Positions 15,410 to 24,239 of a stretch of 38,394 nucleotides of DNA are shown one piece after another. The DNA is taken from assembly GCA_002490465.1 (NCBI GenBank), contig DKUB01000043.1, forward strand, positions 19,736 through 58,129, in the 5' to 3' direction. This stretch comes from Lachnoclostridium sp. UBA7215. GTDB lineage: Bacteria; Bacillota; Clostridia; Lachnospirales; Lachnospiraceae. The notes under the pieces were generated by a model. That model did not search any database, was not told the DNA's origin, and saw nothing but the letters and a program-made list of their open reading frames with translations. Each line of letters opens with the position of its first letter. Position 1 is the first letter of the stretch. A program made the position numbers and the translations under genes.

Positions 15410-17113
15410 ATGATAGGAAAGTTTGATAATATTAAAATACAGGGAATGTGTACGGCAGTTCCGGAGTGTGTCGAGGAGAACAAAAACTTTGTAAGTATTC
15501 TTGGAACGCGAAGGACAAAGAAACAAATTCGTCTTACAGGTGTGTCCAAACGGCATATTGCAGAGAGGAAGCAGAGAACGTCTGATTTATGTTATGCAGC
15601 AGCGCTGCCGTTACTGGAAAAACTGAAGTGGAACAGAAATCAAATAAAAGTGCTGATATATATTACACAGGGTCCTAATTATAAACTTCCTTCAACGGCT
15701 TTTTTTCTTCAGCACAGATTAGGAATCCCTAAAGATTGTGTATGTTTTGATATTAATCTGGGATGTTCCAGTTTTAATGTAGGAGTTCATGTGGTTTCTG
15801 CGCTTCTTCAGTCGTGTGAAATATCAGACAAAGCGCTTTTATTAATTGGGGATACTGCGAGCCAAGTTCTATCGCCTGAAGCCTCTATGAACGAAGATGC
15901 CATAGCGGATCGGATGATTTTTGGCGCCGCAGGTGCAGCTATCGCTTTAGAGAAAATAAAAGATAGTAATTTAATGTTCATGACAAAATCAGACGGTGAC
16001 GGATTTGAAGCGATTATTCAGCATTTCGGAAGAGGAACAACCATGAATGGAACCGCTGTTTTTGAATTCGCTATAAATTATGTATCGGATGATGTAAATG
16101 TTTTCAAAAAATATTTTGGGCTTCAGGAGGATGATATAGACTACTATATTTTCCATCAGGCTCAAAAACTGGTTTTAGATAATATTGCAGCCAGCTGTGA
16201 TTTGCCAGACGGAAAGGAACTCCGATCTCTGGAAAAATATGGAAATACATCAGGCACGTCTGTTCCCGTAACGGTTTGTGCAAACAGGGATAAATTTATG
16301 GATAGAGAAAGTGTAAATTTATTTCTATGCGGCTTTGGTGTCGGCTTATCATGGGGAACAATATTTGCAGAGATTCCAACAGAAAATATTCTTCCTGTTA
16401 TTGAGACAAGTGAACATTATGATGAGGATAAGATTCCAAACGGGAGGCTGGCAGAATATAATATTTTGATAGTTGGAGCGGACAAACCGTTAGGGGAAAA
16501 TATCAGCAGATATTTGAATGATAAAACTGCAAATGTAATTTTAGCAGGACAAGATAAGAATAAGCTGCAAAATATACAAGCGGACTTATCTTTCAAAACT
16601 CATATTATTGAGTATTCGGAACTGGATGTTTCATTATTTGATTTGGTTGCGCAGTATTGTGAGGCAGAAGATATATGTCTGCATGGTATAGTTTTTGCAA
16701 ATGAAGATATAAAATCTGATGTAATTTCTGAGGCAAGCAAAAAATTATTGGAGAAAGAATATCTATTAGATAGTGGTGCAAGTAGTATTGTTTTTGTATC
16801 AAATATTGAAACATTGCGTTTAGAAAATAAACAGATGTATGATGCGAGAAAAGCAGAATTGAGTGATATTTTATCTCGAATACAGGAAAATATTGGAACA
16901 AATGGTGTCCGTGTAAATGCAGTATTATATGACGAAACAATGTTTGATCTGACACAAATCACAGGAAATGGACAGGCGTGGATTGAAAAATATTTAGGGG
17001 AGGATCGTCCAGAAGAAATGAAACGACCGCTTATTTTGGGAAAGGCAGTGATGTATTTGCTATCAGGTGATTCTCTGTATACTACAGGGGCGATGATCTC
17101 TATAAATAGATAA
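15410..17113 (+). CDS. KAS III-SDR fusion (condensase plus ketoreductase)
   Basis: This is a 567-residue two-domain protein. Residues 1-330 are a KAS III with Cys119 (DINLGCSS), His249 (IFHQAQK) and Asn279 (KYGNTSGTS). Residues 350-567 are an SDR-like domain: ILIVGADKPLG stands where TGxxxGxG is expected, with Ser464, Tyr477 and Lys481 in correct spacing, and YTTGAMISI at the end. The central glycine of the cofactor motif is Pro, so NAD(P) binding is uncertain although the catalytic triad is kept. If active, one polypeptide would condense and then reduce, giving a 3-hydroxyacyl-ACP on the neighbouring ACP (15169-15384). The left paralog 6962-8602 has lost the triad. The reading frame is continuous with no sign of a recent frameshift fusion. 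Confidence 0.87.
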   Translation: MIGKFDNIKIQGMCTAVPECVEENKNFVSILGTRRTKKQIRLTGVSKRHIAERKQRTSDLCYAAALPLLEKLKWNRNQIKVLIYITQGPNYKLPSTAFFLQHRLGIPKDCVCFDINLGCSSFNVGVHVVSALLQSCEISDKALLLIGDTASQVLSPEASMNEDAIADRMIFGAAGAAIALEKIKDSNLMFMTKSDGDGFEAIIQHFGRGTTMNGTAVFEFAINYVSDDVNVFKKYFGLQEDDIDYYIFHQAQKLVLDNIAASCDLPDGKELRSLEKYGNTSGTSVPVTVCANRDKFMDRESVNLFLCGFGVGLSWGTIFAEIPTENILPVIETSEHYDEDKIPNGRLAEYNILIVGADKPLGENISRYLNDKTANVILAGQDKNKLQNIQADLSFKTHIIEYSELDVSLFDLVAQYCEAEDICLHGIVFANEDIKSDVISEASKKLLEKEYLLDSGASSIVFVSNIETLRLENKQMYDARKAELSDILSRIQENIGTNGVRVNAVLYDETMFDLTQITGNGQAWIEKYLGEDRPEEMKRPLILGKAVMYLLSGDSLYTTGAMISINR

Positions 17114-17132
17114 GGAAGACGGGCAGGGATAT

Positions 17133-17858
17133 ATGAAAAAAAATATTTTAGTTACAGGTGCATCGTCGGGAATTGGGGCTGCGGTAAGTAAATATTTATC
17201 AGAGCAGGGATATTTTGTAGTTCTTGTCGCCAGAAATGAGGATAAATTAAAAAAAATACAAGGAGAAATACCTGGAGAAAGCTTAATCGTTTCTTATGAT
17301 TTCTCACGTTTAGAAAATATAGAAAATATTTTTGGTAATTGCAGAAACTCAGAACTTAAGCTTGATGGTCTGGTACATTGTGCAGGGATTAATAATGATA
17401 TTCCTATTCGTGCCAATGATGTGGAAGTTATGCAGGAAGTAACAACCGTCAACTATTTTTCATTTGTTGAATTGGGCAAACATTTTAATAAGAAGAAATA
17501 TTCAAATGACAAAGCATCGGTTGTGGCAATTTCATCCTCCGCATCGATTTCATGCGGGAAAGGGATGTGTACTTATGCGGCCTCCAAAGCGGCATTAAAC
17601 GCATCAGTAAAAGTAATGGGAAAAGAATTTCTAAAAAGAAAGCAGCGTGTCAATGCTATTTTGCCAACATTTGTAGATACTCCAATGGCTGCGCGCATGA
17701 ATGAATCCCTCGGTGATTTAGAAAAAAAGGTTGCGGGACAGCCGCTTGGACTGATTGAGCCGGAGCACATTGCCTACCTTACGGAATTTTTGCTCTCGGA
17801 TAAGTCTTCTTATATAACCGGGGCCTGTATCCCCGTATCGGCAGGAGCTATCTTTTAA
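17133..17858 (+). CDS. SDR-family oxidoreductase
   Basis: This 241-residue SDR has cofactor motif TGASSGIG at 8-15 and triad Ser135-Tyr148-Lys152 in ISSSAS and YAASK. It is the closest relative of 9350-10069, with many shared blocks, and like it lies beside a GNAT-like gene. The ribosome site CAGGGA is modest. It likely reduces a 3-oxoacyl-ACP; this is family knowledge plus context. If the SDR domain of the upstream fusion is weak, this could be the working reductase of the operon. Confidence 0.87.
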   Translation: MKKNILVTGASSGIGAAVSKYLSEQGYFVVLVARNEDKLKKIQGEIPGESLIVSYDFSRLENIENIFGNCRNSELKLDGLVHCAGINNDIPIRANDVEVMQEVTTVNYFSFVELGKHFNKKKYSNDKASVVAISSSASISCGKGMCTYAASKAALNASVKVMGKEFLKRKQRVNAILPTFVDTPMAARMNESLGDLEKKVAGQPLGLIEPEHIAYLTEFLLSDKSSYITGACIPVSAGAIF

Positions 17859-17905
17859 TAAAATTTACGCGTTTTGTAACGGCTTTATGGGAAGGAAGAA
17901 ACTCC

Positions 17906-18898
17906 ATGATCACAATAAGACGGGCTGAAAATAAGGATATTCTTGGAATTATGCAGTTTATGGACGAGCATTGGAAACCGGGAAATGTTCTTGCAAAGAA
18001 CCGGGATTTTTTTGAATGGCAGTTTGTAGACGAAGACAAGCTCAATATGTTTATTGGAATTGACGACGACATTGGCAAAATATATGGAATTTTAGGCGTC
18101 ATCGTATACAATAATAGCCCGAATCCGGATGTCTCCGGCTGTACATGGCAGGTTATCAAGAGTAATAACCCAATGCTTGGGCCTATGCTGTTGGAACATA
18201 TGTATGTGCAGCTGAACGTGAGATACAGTTACGCCGCGGGGCTTACGGATAACGCCGTAAGGCTGAATGAGCTGGCGGGATATGTAATCACGGAAATGGA
18301 CCACTATTACCGACTGGCGGAGAGAACAGAATATAAGATTGCCACAGTGAAACAAAAAGTAATACCATCTGTAAAAAATACGGGATACTCCTTAGAGCTG
18401 ATTCATTCTGCGGAGGAAATGAAACGGATTATCCCGCAGGGGGAACTGTCAAAACAGCTTTTGAGCAAAGACTACTCCTACATTGAAAAGCGGTATTTTA
18501 ATCACCCCATCTATCACTACGATATATGGAAAATCGTGGATTCAAACGGAAACTCTCATTCTGTCCTCATGACGAGGGAGGAAGTAATGGAAGAATATAA
18601 AATGTGCAAAATAGTCGACCATTATGGCCGGATGGAGGATTTAGGGGAAATCGCGGCGGCACTGGACGTTCTGATGAAAGAAAGAGAGTATGAGTATGTT
18701 GACGTTTATTCCTTCGGTATTCCGGTGGAAATATACGAGCAGGGCGGATTTGTCCGCTGTGATACGGCTGGGGAGAATATAATCCCCAATTATTTTCACC
18801 CGTTTGTGAGAAAGAATATATCCCTGAGGCTGGTGGATTCGGGGGTGAAAGGAGTAAGGCTCTTTAGAGGCGACGGCGACCAGGACAGACCGTGTTAA
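17906..18898 (+). CDS. GNAT-like acyltransferase (330 aa)
   Basis: This 330-residue protein is clearly homologous along its whole length to 10086-11078. Shared blocks include the opening TIRRA...DI..IM.FM.EHWK.GN, the middle LLSKDYSYIEKRYFNHP, and the tail FRGDGDQDRPC. The N-terminal half and the EREYEYVDVYSFGIPVEIYEQGGF block suggest two GNAT-type halves. GGAAGGAAG precedes ATG 17906. I infer acyl transfer from the operon's ACP to an amino sugar or protein. The stretch from about 18200 to 18890 looks richer in G and C than 15169-17858, so the gene may have a different history from its neighbours. The conservation of the Cys-ending tail in both paralogs is unusual and unexplained. Confidence 0.72.
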   Translation: MITIRRAENKDILGIMQFMDEHWKPGNVLAKNRDFFEWQFVDEDKLNMFIGIDDDIGKIYGILGVIVYNNSPNPDVSGCTWQVIKSNNPMLGPMLLEHMYVQLNVRYSYAAGLTDNAVRLNELAGYVITEMDHYYRLAERTEYKIATVKQKVIPSVKNTGYSLELIHSAEEMKRIIPQGELSKQLLSKDYSYIEKRYFNHPIYHYDIWKIVDSNGNSHSVLMTREEVMEEYKMCKIVDHYGRMEDLGEIAAALDVLMKEREYEYVDVYSFGIPVEIYEQGGFVRCDTAGENIIPNYFHPFVRKNISLRLVDSGVKGVRLFRGDGDQDRPC

Positions 18899-18963
18899 GA
18901 AAAGCAGGGTTGAGCTTTGTGGCAAAATATCAATAAGAATGAAAAATGGAAAGTAGGTAAGTC

Positions 18964-19206
18964 ATGGCAGATAAAATAGAAGAAATATTTAGAGAGGCAT
19001 TGGATATTTCGGATTCTGACAATATATCAGATGATATTTGTATGGAGGATACTCCTGCGTGGGATTCTCTTGCGCAAATGACTATTATTATTCGTCTCAA
19101 AAAATTATATGAAATTAATTTTTTATATGATGAAGTTTTATCTATGAATACACTGAGGAAAATTAAAGAGATTACAGAAAAGAAATTATCAGAAAAGGGG
19201 AGATAA
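18964..19206 (+). CDS. Acyl carrier protein
   Basis: This 80-residue ACP has Ser35 in PAWDSLAQMT as the predicted phosphopantetheine site. It differs from the first ACP of the operon in the helix after the serine (IIIRLKKLYEINFLYDEV) and in a basic C-terminus. Two nucleotides separate its stop from the TTG start of the ligase gene, a sign of translational coupling. The natural inference is that the ligase at 19209-20609 loads this carrier. A GGTAAG weak ribosome site precedes ATG 18964. Confidence 0.87.
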   Translation: MADKIEEIFREALDISDSDNISDDICMEDTPAWDSLAQMTIIIRLKKLYEINFLYDEVLSMNTLRKIKEITEKKLSEKGR

Positions 19207-19208
19207 TA

Positions 19209-20609
19209 TTGGCTTTCTATGACAGAAATTATGTTTTTGAAGACAATATAGCTTTAGTAGACGAAAATGGTCAGAGCTATACATATGGCCAAATGTTTGC
19301 CTTGGGCAGCCAGATTTTGGATGGTACAGAGCCAAGACATGTTTTGATGCTCTTATGTGATAATTCCGTAGAAGCAATCAGCACATATGTAAGCGCTTTG
19401 CAAAGAGGAATCATACCCTTGATGGTTAATTCTGCTACGTCGGACGAACTGCTTCTTGCTATTTTTAATAAATATAAACCAGCTTACATTTTTATAAAAA
19501 AAGGAGCTAAAAACTTCTTTATGCAGTGCCATTGTCTTCATGAAATTTCCGGTTATCAGCTTTTCCAGGCAGATACGATAGAGCATTATCCGGTCAGTGA
19601 CGAGTTGGCACTATTATTAACGACATCAGGAAGCACCGGCAGTCCTAAACTGGTGCGTCAGTCTTATAAAAATATACAAAGCAACGCAAACTCTATTTCC
19701 AGATATTTAGATACTAAAGAGAACGATGTAGCAATTACTACTCTTCCACTCAATTATACATATGGCCTGTCAATTGTAAACAGCCACCTGGAGAGAGGAG
19801 CATCTCTTGTTGTAACAAATAAGTCCTTTTTTGATAATGGTTTCTGGGAGTTATGCAATGAAAATAACGTCACAAATTTTGGCGGGGTTCCGTATTCGTA
19901 TGATATTTTGCAGACAATTGGTTTTGAACAAATACCGGTTCCATCCCTGCGTTATATTACACAGGCGGGTGGTAAACTTCATGAGGACAAAGTCAAAGAA
20001 ATGATTGAGATCTGCAAGAAAAAAGGAATTCAATTTATCATTATGTACGGGCAGACAGAGGCGACTGCACGGATGTCTTATCTTCCATGGAAACATGCCG
20101 CAGAAAAGAGCGCAAGCATTGGAATTGCGATACCGGATGGAAAATTCATATTAGAGGATGATGACGGAAGGGAAATAACAGAGACCGATCTTGTGGGCGA
20201 ATTGGTATATTATGGCCCAAACGTAACGCTTGGCTACGCAGAAGGTTATCAGGATTTATGTAAGGGAAATGAATTTAACGGGGTACTTCATACAGGAGAT
20301 CTCGCGAAAAGAGATGCAGATGGTTACTATTATATTGTCGGCAGAAATAAGCGATTTATTAAGTTATTTGGAAACCGGGTTAACCTTGATGAAGTAGAGC
20401 AGTTATTGATAAAAAAACATTATTCCTGTGTATGTGGCGGAAAGGACGACTGTCTTGTAATATATACGGTTGATGAAGAAAAAGATGAGGAAATTATGAA
20501 TTTTATAAGCGGAATGATGGGATTTCACAAAAGTGCTTTTCGCATACAGGGTATAAAAGAAATACCACGTACAACATCAGGAAAAGTTGACTATTCTGCT
20601 CTTCCGTAA
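19209..20609 (+). CDS. AMP-forming acyl ligase
   Basis: This 466-residue ANL-superfamily enzyme starts at TTG 19209 behind GGGGAGA. Motifs are A3 LTTSGSTGSPK, A5 MYGQTEAT, A7 HTGDLA, A8 VGRNKRFIKLFGNRVNLDE, and A10 PRTTSGKVD with the catalytic lysine. At the A4 position it has LPLNYTYGLS, as in acyl and hydroxy-acid ligases, and lacks the aspartate that binds an amino group. So it probably activates a carboxylic acid without an alpha-amine, in contrast to the left-hand ligase 2866-4395. It would make an acyl-AMP and pass it to the coupled ACP (18964-19206). The N-terminal region is short compared with acyl-CoA synthetases, which fits a carrier-protein ligase. Confidence 0.85.
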   Translation: MAFYDRNYVFEDNIALVDENGQSYTYGQMFALGSQILDGTEPRHVLMLLCDNSVEAISTYVSALQRGIIPLMVNSATSDELLLAIFNKYKPAYIFIKKGAKNFFMQCHCLHEISGYQLFQADTIEHYPVSDELALLLTTSGSTGSPKLVRQSYKNIQSNANSISRYLDTKENDVAITTLPLNYTYGLSIVNSHLERGASLVVTNKSFFDNGFWELCNENNVTNFGGVPYSYDILQTIGFEQIPVPSLRYITQAGGKLHEDKVKEMIEICKKKGIQFIIMYGQTEATARMSYLPWKHAAEKSASIGIAIPDGKFILEDDDGREITETDLVGELVYYGPNVTLGYAEGYQDLCKGNEFNGVLHTGDLAKRDADGYYYIVGRNKRFIKLFGNRVNLDEVEQLLIKKHYSCVCGGKDDCLVIYTVDEEKDEEIMNFISGMMGFHKSAFRIQGIKEIPRTTSGKVDYSALP

Positions 20610-20636
20610 ATTTTTGTTACATCAATGGAGGTTATT

Positions 20637-21632
20637 ATGTTTGGAGAATATTCCAATATTGCAATCCGTGGAATCGTATCTGTTGTACCTACGACAAATA
20701 TCGAGAATCTGGATTGTGAAAGCGATGAGCTTAGCCTTAAAAAGATAAAAAAGCAGATTAAGCTCACAGGAATTGAGAGAAGGCGGGTTCTTTCTGGTGT
20801 CCAGACAGCGTCGGATCTTGCCACGAAGGCAGCGGAAAAGCTTATAAATGAACTTAAATGGGATAAAGATTCCATAAAATTCATTATCTATGTGACGCAG
20901 GCTCCAGATTTAGAAATCCCGTCAACGGCATTATTAATCCAAAAAAGGCTGCAAATCGGAACCGACTGCCTCGCTTTTGATGTGAATTTGGGATGCTCCG
21001 GTTATGTTGCCGGGATACAGATTGCAGCAGGACTTATACACGAAATAGGTGGACGTGCCTTACTTTTAGCAGCAGATGGAAGAAGTGACAGCAAGCGGCA
21101 AAATGCAGCAGATTATCTGTTGTTTGGCAACGCAGGAACAGCAACAGCTATCGAGACAGAGGAACAACATACACTGATGTATCAGCAGCAGTCCGATGGC
21201 AGCAGATGGCAGACCATTTATCGTGAACTTGGTGGTTCAACTGTTATGGATGGTAACGCTGTTTTTGCATTTACTATAAATGATGTGGCAGATTGTATCA
21301 AGCAGACAATGGAACATTTTTCTTTAAATATAGATGATATTGATTACTTTGCTTTTCATCAGGGGCAAAAGATGATAATTGATAACCTGGCAGAAATTTG
21401 CGGTATTCCATTAAATAAAATGTTATATTCTTTAAAAAATTATGGAAATACATCCTGTGCATCTATTCCATTATCAATATGTGATGATGTGAGGAAGATA
21501 AAACCACAGCGGCAGGTCCGCATGTATCTGTGTGGTTTTGGTGTTGGACTCTCCTGGGGAAGTAATATTTTTAAAATGGATACAGACCATATAATGGAAA
21601 TACACGAAAGTAATATTCATTATACAGATTAA
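20637..21632 (+). CDS. KAS III-like 3-oxoacyl-ACP synthase
   Basis: This is a 331-residue KAS III with Cys120 (DVNLGCSG), His241 (AFHQGQK) and Asn271 (NYGNTSCAS), and the typical end CGFGVGLSWG. I chose ATG 20637 for its GGAGG at 5 nt; the ATG at 20625 overlaps that site. It stands alone after the ligase and is most like the stand-alone left KAS at 4690-5697. Predicted starter: the acyl group loaded by the upstream ligase and ACP. FHQGQ in place of FHQAQ is a small change next to the active histidine. It is the last of the acyl-building genes; sugar genes follow. Confidence 0.88.
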   Translation: MFGEYSNIAIRGIVSVVPTTNIENLDCESDELSLKKIKKQIKLTGIERRRVLSGVQTASDLATKAAEKLINELKWDKDSIKFIIYVTQAPDLEIPSTALLIQKRLQIGTDCLAFDVNLGCSGYVAGIQIAAGLIHEIGGRALLLAADGRSDSKRQNAADYLLFGNAGTATAIETEEQHTLMYQQQSDGSRWQTIYRELGGSTVMDGNAVFAFTINDVADCIKQTMEHFSLNIDDIDYFAFHQGQKMIIDNLAEICGIPLNKMLYSLKNYGNTSCASIPLSICDDVRKIKPQRQVRMYLCGFGVGLSWGSNIFKMDTDHIMEIHESNIHYTD

Positions 21633-21696
21633 TTAATTGAGGTGACTAGCTTGCCCTTTTACACGAAAAATAGAGTATATGACAGGAGGCACGTAT

Positions 21697-23133
21697 ATGA
21701 TACATGAGAGTGATTTTTGCAGTAGTTTCTGTGAAATTGAAACTAAGTATAAATTATTTGATGTAGAGTTTAATGGGATAAAATACTGGAAGCATGCCAG
21801 ATATTTTGTACGTCATATGATTTTACATAAAATATATGGCATTGGTAATCCATTTTGGTTTGACTATGACAGAAAAAATGAGTGGAAACTTTCCAAGTAC
21901 ATACATGGATATCAAAGGGTTACAGATTTTGTTTTTCATAATATTAATATAGGTTTAAAAAAAGATATTTTATTATTTTCATTTAATCGAAGAATAAAGG
22001 ATGGGAAGAACTATGTTTCGCCTGTAACGGATGAAATATCATTAAAACTTAATAGAAGTCACTATACTGTTGAGTCCCCTTATTGCGGAGGGTATTATCG
22101 TCCAACGCCAATCAGGGGAATAAAATATTATGATGTATGGAAAAATGTAGGAGAAGATGACAAGCTGCGTATCCCCATAAATCGTGGATGTTTTCGAAAG
22201 CAAATTTTGAAATTTTTTGAAAATGAATTTGATATAGAGTTTTCGAATGATGAGAAGCGAATTTTACTAACAAATATTAATTTTTATATCATGTACCGTA
22301 ATGATTTAATGAAAAATTATAAGAAAATTATAAAAAAAATATCTCCAAAAGTAGTCTTATACACATGTGCATATATTGGTGATATGGTGGTTTTAACTGA
22401 GGTTTTAAAGGAAATGAATATACCCAGTATTGAATTACTACATGGCTATATAACAGAAACTGATGTTACCTATAATTACTCAGATATCGGCCTTAACAAT
22501 ACATTACCAGATTATATTTTTGTGTATAGCCAGATTCAAAAAGATCTAATTAAATGGGGAATTCCAAAAGAAAATATTCGCGTAGTCGGTTGGCCGTGGC
22601 TGGAAAAAAAGAAAAATGAGGTATCAGAAAATATAGGTAAGCAAAACAGAAAAAAAACTCTATTATTTATTTCCTGTGGTAATCCTGTGATAGCAAAATA
22701 TATGAAAGTTTTGGAAAAAAATCTTGATTGCAATCAATTTGAGATTATATTTAAGTTACATCCAACAGAATATAAAGTATGGAAAGAAAAGTATCCAGCT
22801 ATACCAGATGGCATTCAGGTTATTGACAACAATGAACATGATATTCATTTTTATTTAAAAAAATCAGATATTGTAGTAGGGATTGCTTCAACTGTCTTAT
22901 ACGAGGCAGCCATTTACCCGGTTTTAATTTATATTTTGGCCGAGGGTATGCATGAAAGGATGAAAATAATAATAAAGTCAGGGCGAGCAAAATTAGTGCA
23001 TGATGAGATAGAATTATTGTCATGTATTTTGAATAATCCGGAAAAGGAATATAAAGAAGATTTTTCTTTTTTTGCAGAACATGCGATAGATAATATTAAT
23101 AATGAAATAGAACGTATAATTAACGATATATGA
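21697..23133 (+). CDS. Predicted glycosyltransferase, GT-B type with HP motif
   Basis: This 478-residue protein is of unclear family. Residues about 210-460 look like a GT-B fold: alternating strands, LLHGYITE near 248, FVYSQIQKDLIKWGIPKENIRVVGWP, then IFKLHPTEYK with His355-Pro356 and GIASTVLYEA with Ser398-Thr399 and Glu403. An HP motif followed by an S/T pair is known in bacterial sialyltransferases and in CDP-glycerol and capsule-type transferases. The N-terminal 200 residues are unrecognised. ATG 21697 follows AGGAGG; an earlier frame start at 21679 is less likely. With CMP-sugar synthesis genes downstream, it is a candidate to transfer the nonulosonic acid or another residue to flagellin; no Maf-type protein is seen in the window. 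The gene is more AT-rich than its neighbours. Confidence 0.6.
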   Translation: MIHESDFCSSFCEIETKYKLFDVEFNGIKYWKHARYFVRHMILHKIYGIGNPFWFDYDRKNEWKLSKYIHGYQRVTDFVFHNINIGLKKDILLFSFNRRIKDGKNYVSPVTDEISLKLNRSHYTVESPYCGGYYRPTPIRGIKYYDVWKNVGEDDKLRIPINRGCFRKQILKFFENEFDIEFSNDEKRILLTNINFYIMYRNDLMKNYKKIIKKISPKVVLYTCAYIGDMVVLTEVLKEMNIPSIELLHGYITETDVTYNYSDIGLNNTLPDYIFVYSQIQKDLIKWGIPKENIRVVGWPWLEKKKNEVSENIGKQNRKKTLLFISCGNPVIAKYMKVLEKNLDCNQFEIIFKLHPTEYKVWKEKYPAIPDGIQVIDNNEHDIHFYLKKSDIVVGIASTVLYEAAIYPVLIYILAEGMHERMKIIIKSGRAKLVHDEIELLSCILNNPEKEYKEDFSFFAEHAIDNINNEIERIINDI

Positions 23134-23156
23134 TATACAATAACAGGAGGCGGAGC

Positions 23157-24239
23157 ATGCGTATTCTTCTACTTTCAAGACCAGTAGTAAATGCCGGTGA
23201 TTATCTGTTTTCAAGAAAATCACTCGAAGCATTTGAACAATTATCTCCTAAAACTACAGTGGTAACCGGACATATTTCAGAAGATATGAATATTGAGGAC
23301 ATAAATGGATTTAACGCTATTGTTGCAGCCGGCGGACCTCTGTACGATAACCGTTTCCTTACCGAGAAGTCATTTCCAATTTTAAAATACATTGGCCGCA
23401 TGATTCCTAAACTGCACTTTTTGTCAAATGGATGGTATGGGAATGATGCGGAAAAGGACTCGCTAAATAATTATAAATTTGAAGATATAGTGATGGATAA
23501 TCTCAAATTGATTCAGGAGAGAGGAGGCACTTTTTCCTGCCGGGATTATATTAGTAAGTATATACTTAAAAACAATGGCATTGAAAATGTGACAATGGCT
23601 GGCTGTACAGCGTGGTATGATTATGACAGTATGGGCGTATTGAAACCGTTATATTATGGTAAGATCAGAAAAATTTTCATTTCAGATCAGGGAATAACAA
23701 AAGAACATGATAGATGGCCGTGGAAATATGCTCAGATGGTAGATATTATCAAATTATTACAATATTTATTTCCTGACGCGGAATTGATGTTTTCATTTAA
23801 TGGTGGCATTTATACAAAATATTCAAGAGAATATAATCTAAAAATATGTGATTTATTAAAGCAAAATGACATTGCTTATTATGACATCTCAGGTAGTGAT
23901 ACGGGATTTGCTTTATATGATGAAATAGATTTGCACATCGGATTTCGTATGCATTCTCATATATACTGTATGAGTAAACGAATTCCCAGTGTATTAATTT
24001 CAGAAGACGCAAGGGGAATTGGGCTAAATACATCTATAGGGCTAAATGATATTAGGGACTTTACGGTAGAAAATGGGAGCATAGTTCCAAATAAAAACAT
24101 GGTTAAAGAGTTGGAATATTATCTGGATGACCTTGACGAGTGCCAGTATAAACTATTGACAAGCGCCTATATCCGGATGAATACGATTTATCAAAATAAT
24201 TTTGTGCCATTTCTAAGGAGGATCTGCTCTAATGACTAA
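23157..24239 (+). CDS. Polysaccharide pyruvyl transferase family protein
   Basis: This is a 360-residue protein. It opens MRILLLSRPVVNAGDYLFSRKSLEAF and has AIVAAGGPLYD, SCRDYISKYIL, TMAGCTAWYD and a late IDLHIGFRMHSHIYCMSKRIPSVLIS. The RxHSH-type motif near the end and this layout match the pyruvyltransferase (CsaB-like) family. Members add pyruvate ketals to cell-surface sugars, though many act on unknown substrates. ATG 23157 has AGGAGGCG 7 nt upstream. Its stop overlaps the next start by 8 nt. Here I infer a decoration of the flagellin glycan or its precursor; the substrate is not visible. Confidence 0.75.
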   Translation: MRILLLSRPVVNAGDYLFSRKSLEAFEQLSPKTTVVTGHISEDMNIEDINGFNAIVAAGGPLYDNRFLTEKSFPILKYIGRMIPKLHFLSNGWYGNDAEKDSLNNYKFEDIVMDNLKLIQERGGTFSCRDYISKYILKNNGIENVTMAGCTAWYDYDSMGVLKPLYYGKIRKIFISDQGITKEHDRWPWKYAQMVDIIKLLQYLFPDAELMFSFNGGIYTKYSREYNLKICDLLKQNDIAYYDISGSDTGFALYDEIDLHIGFRMHSHIYCMSKRIPSVLISEDARGIGLNTSIGLNDIRDFTVENGSIVPNKNMVKELEYYLDDLDECQYKLLTSAYIRMNTIYQNNFVPFLRRICSND

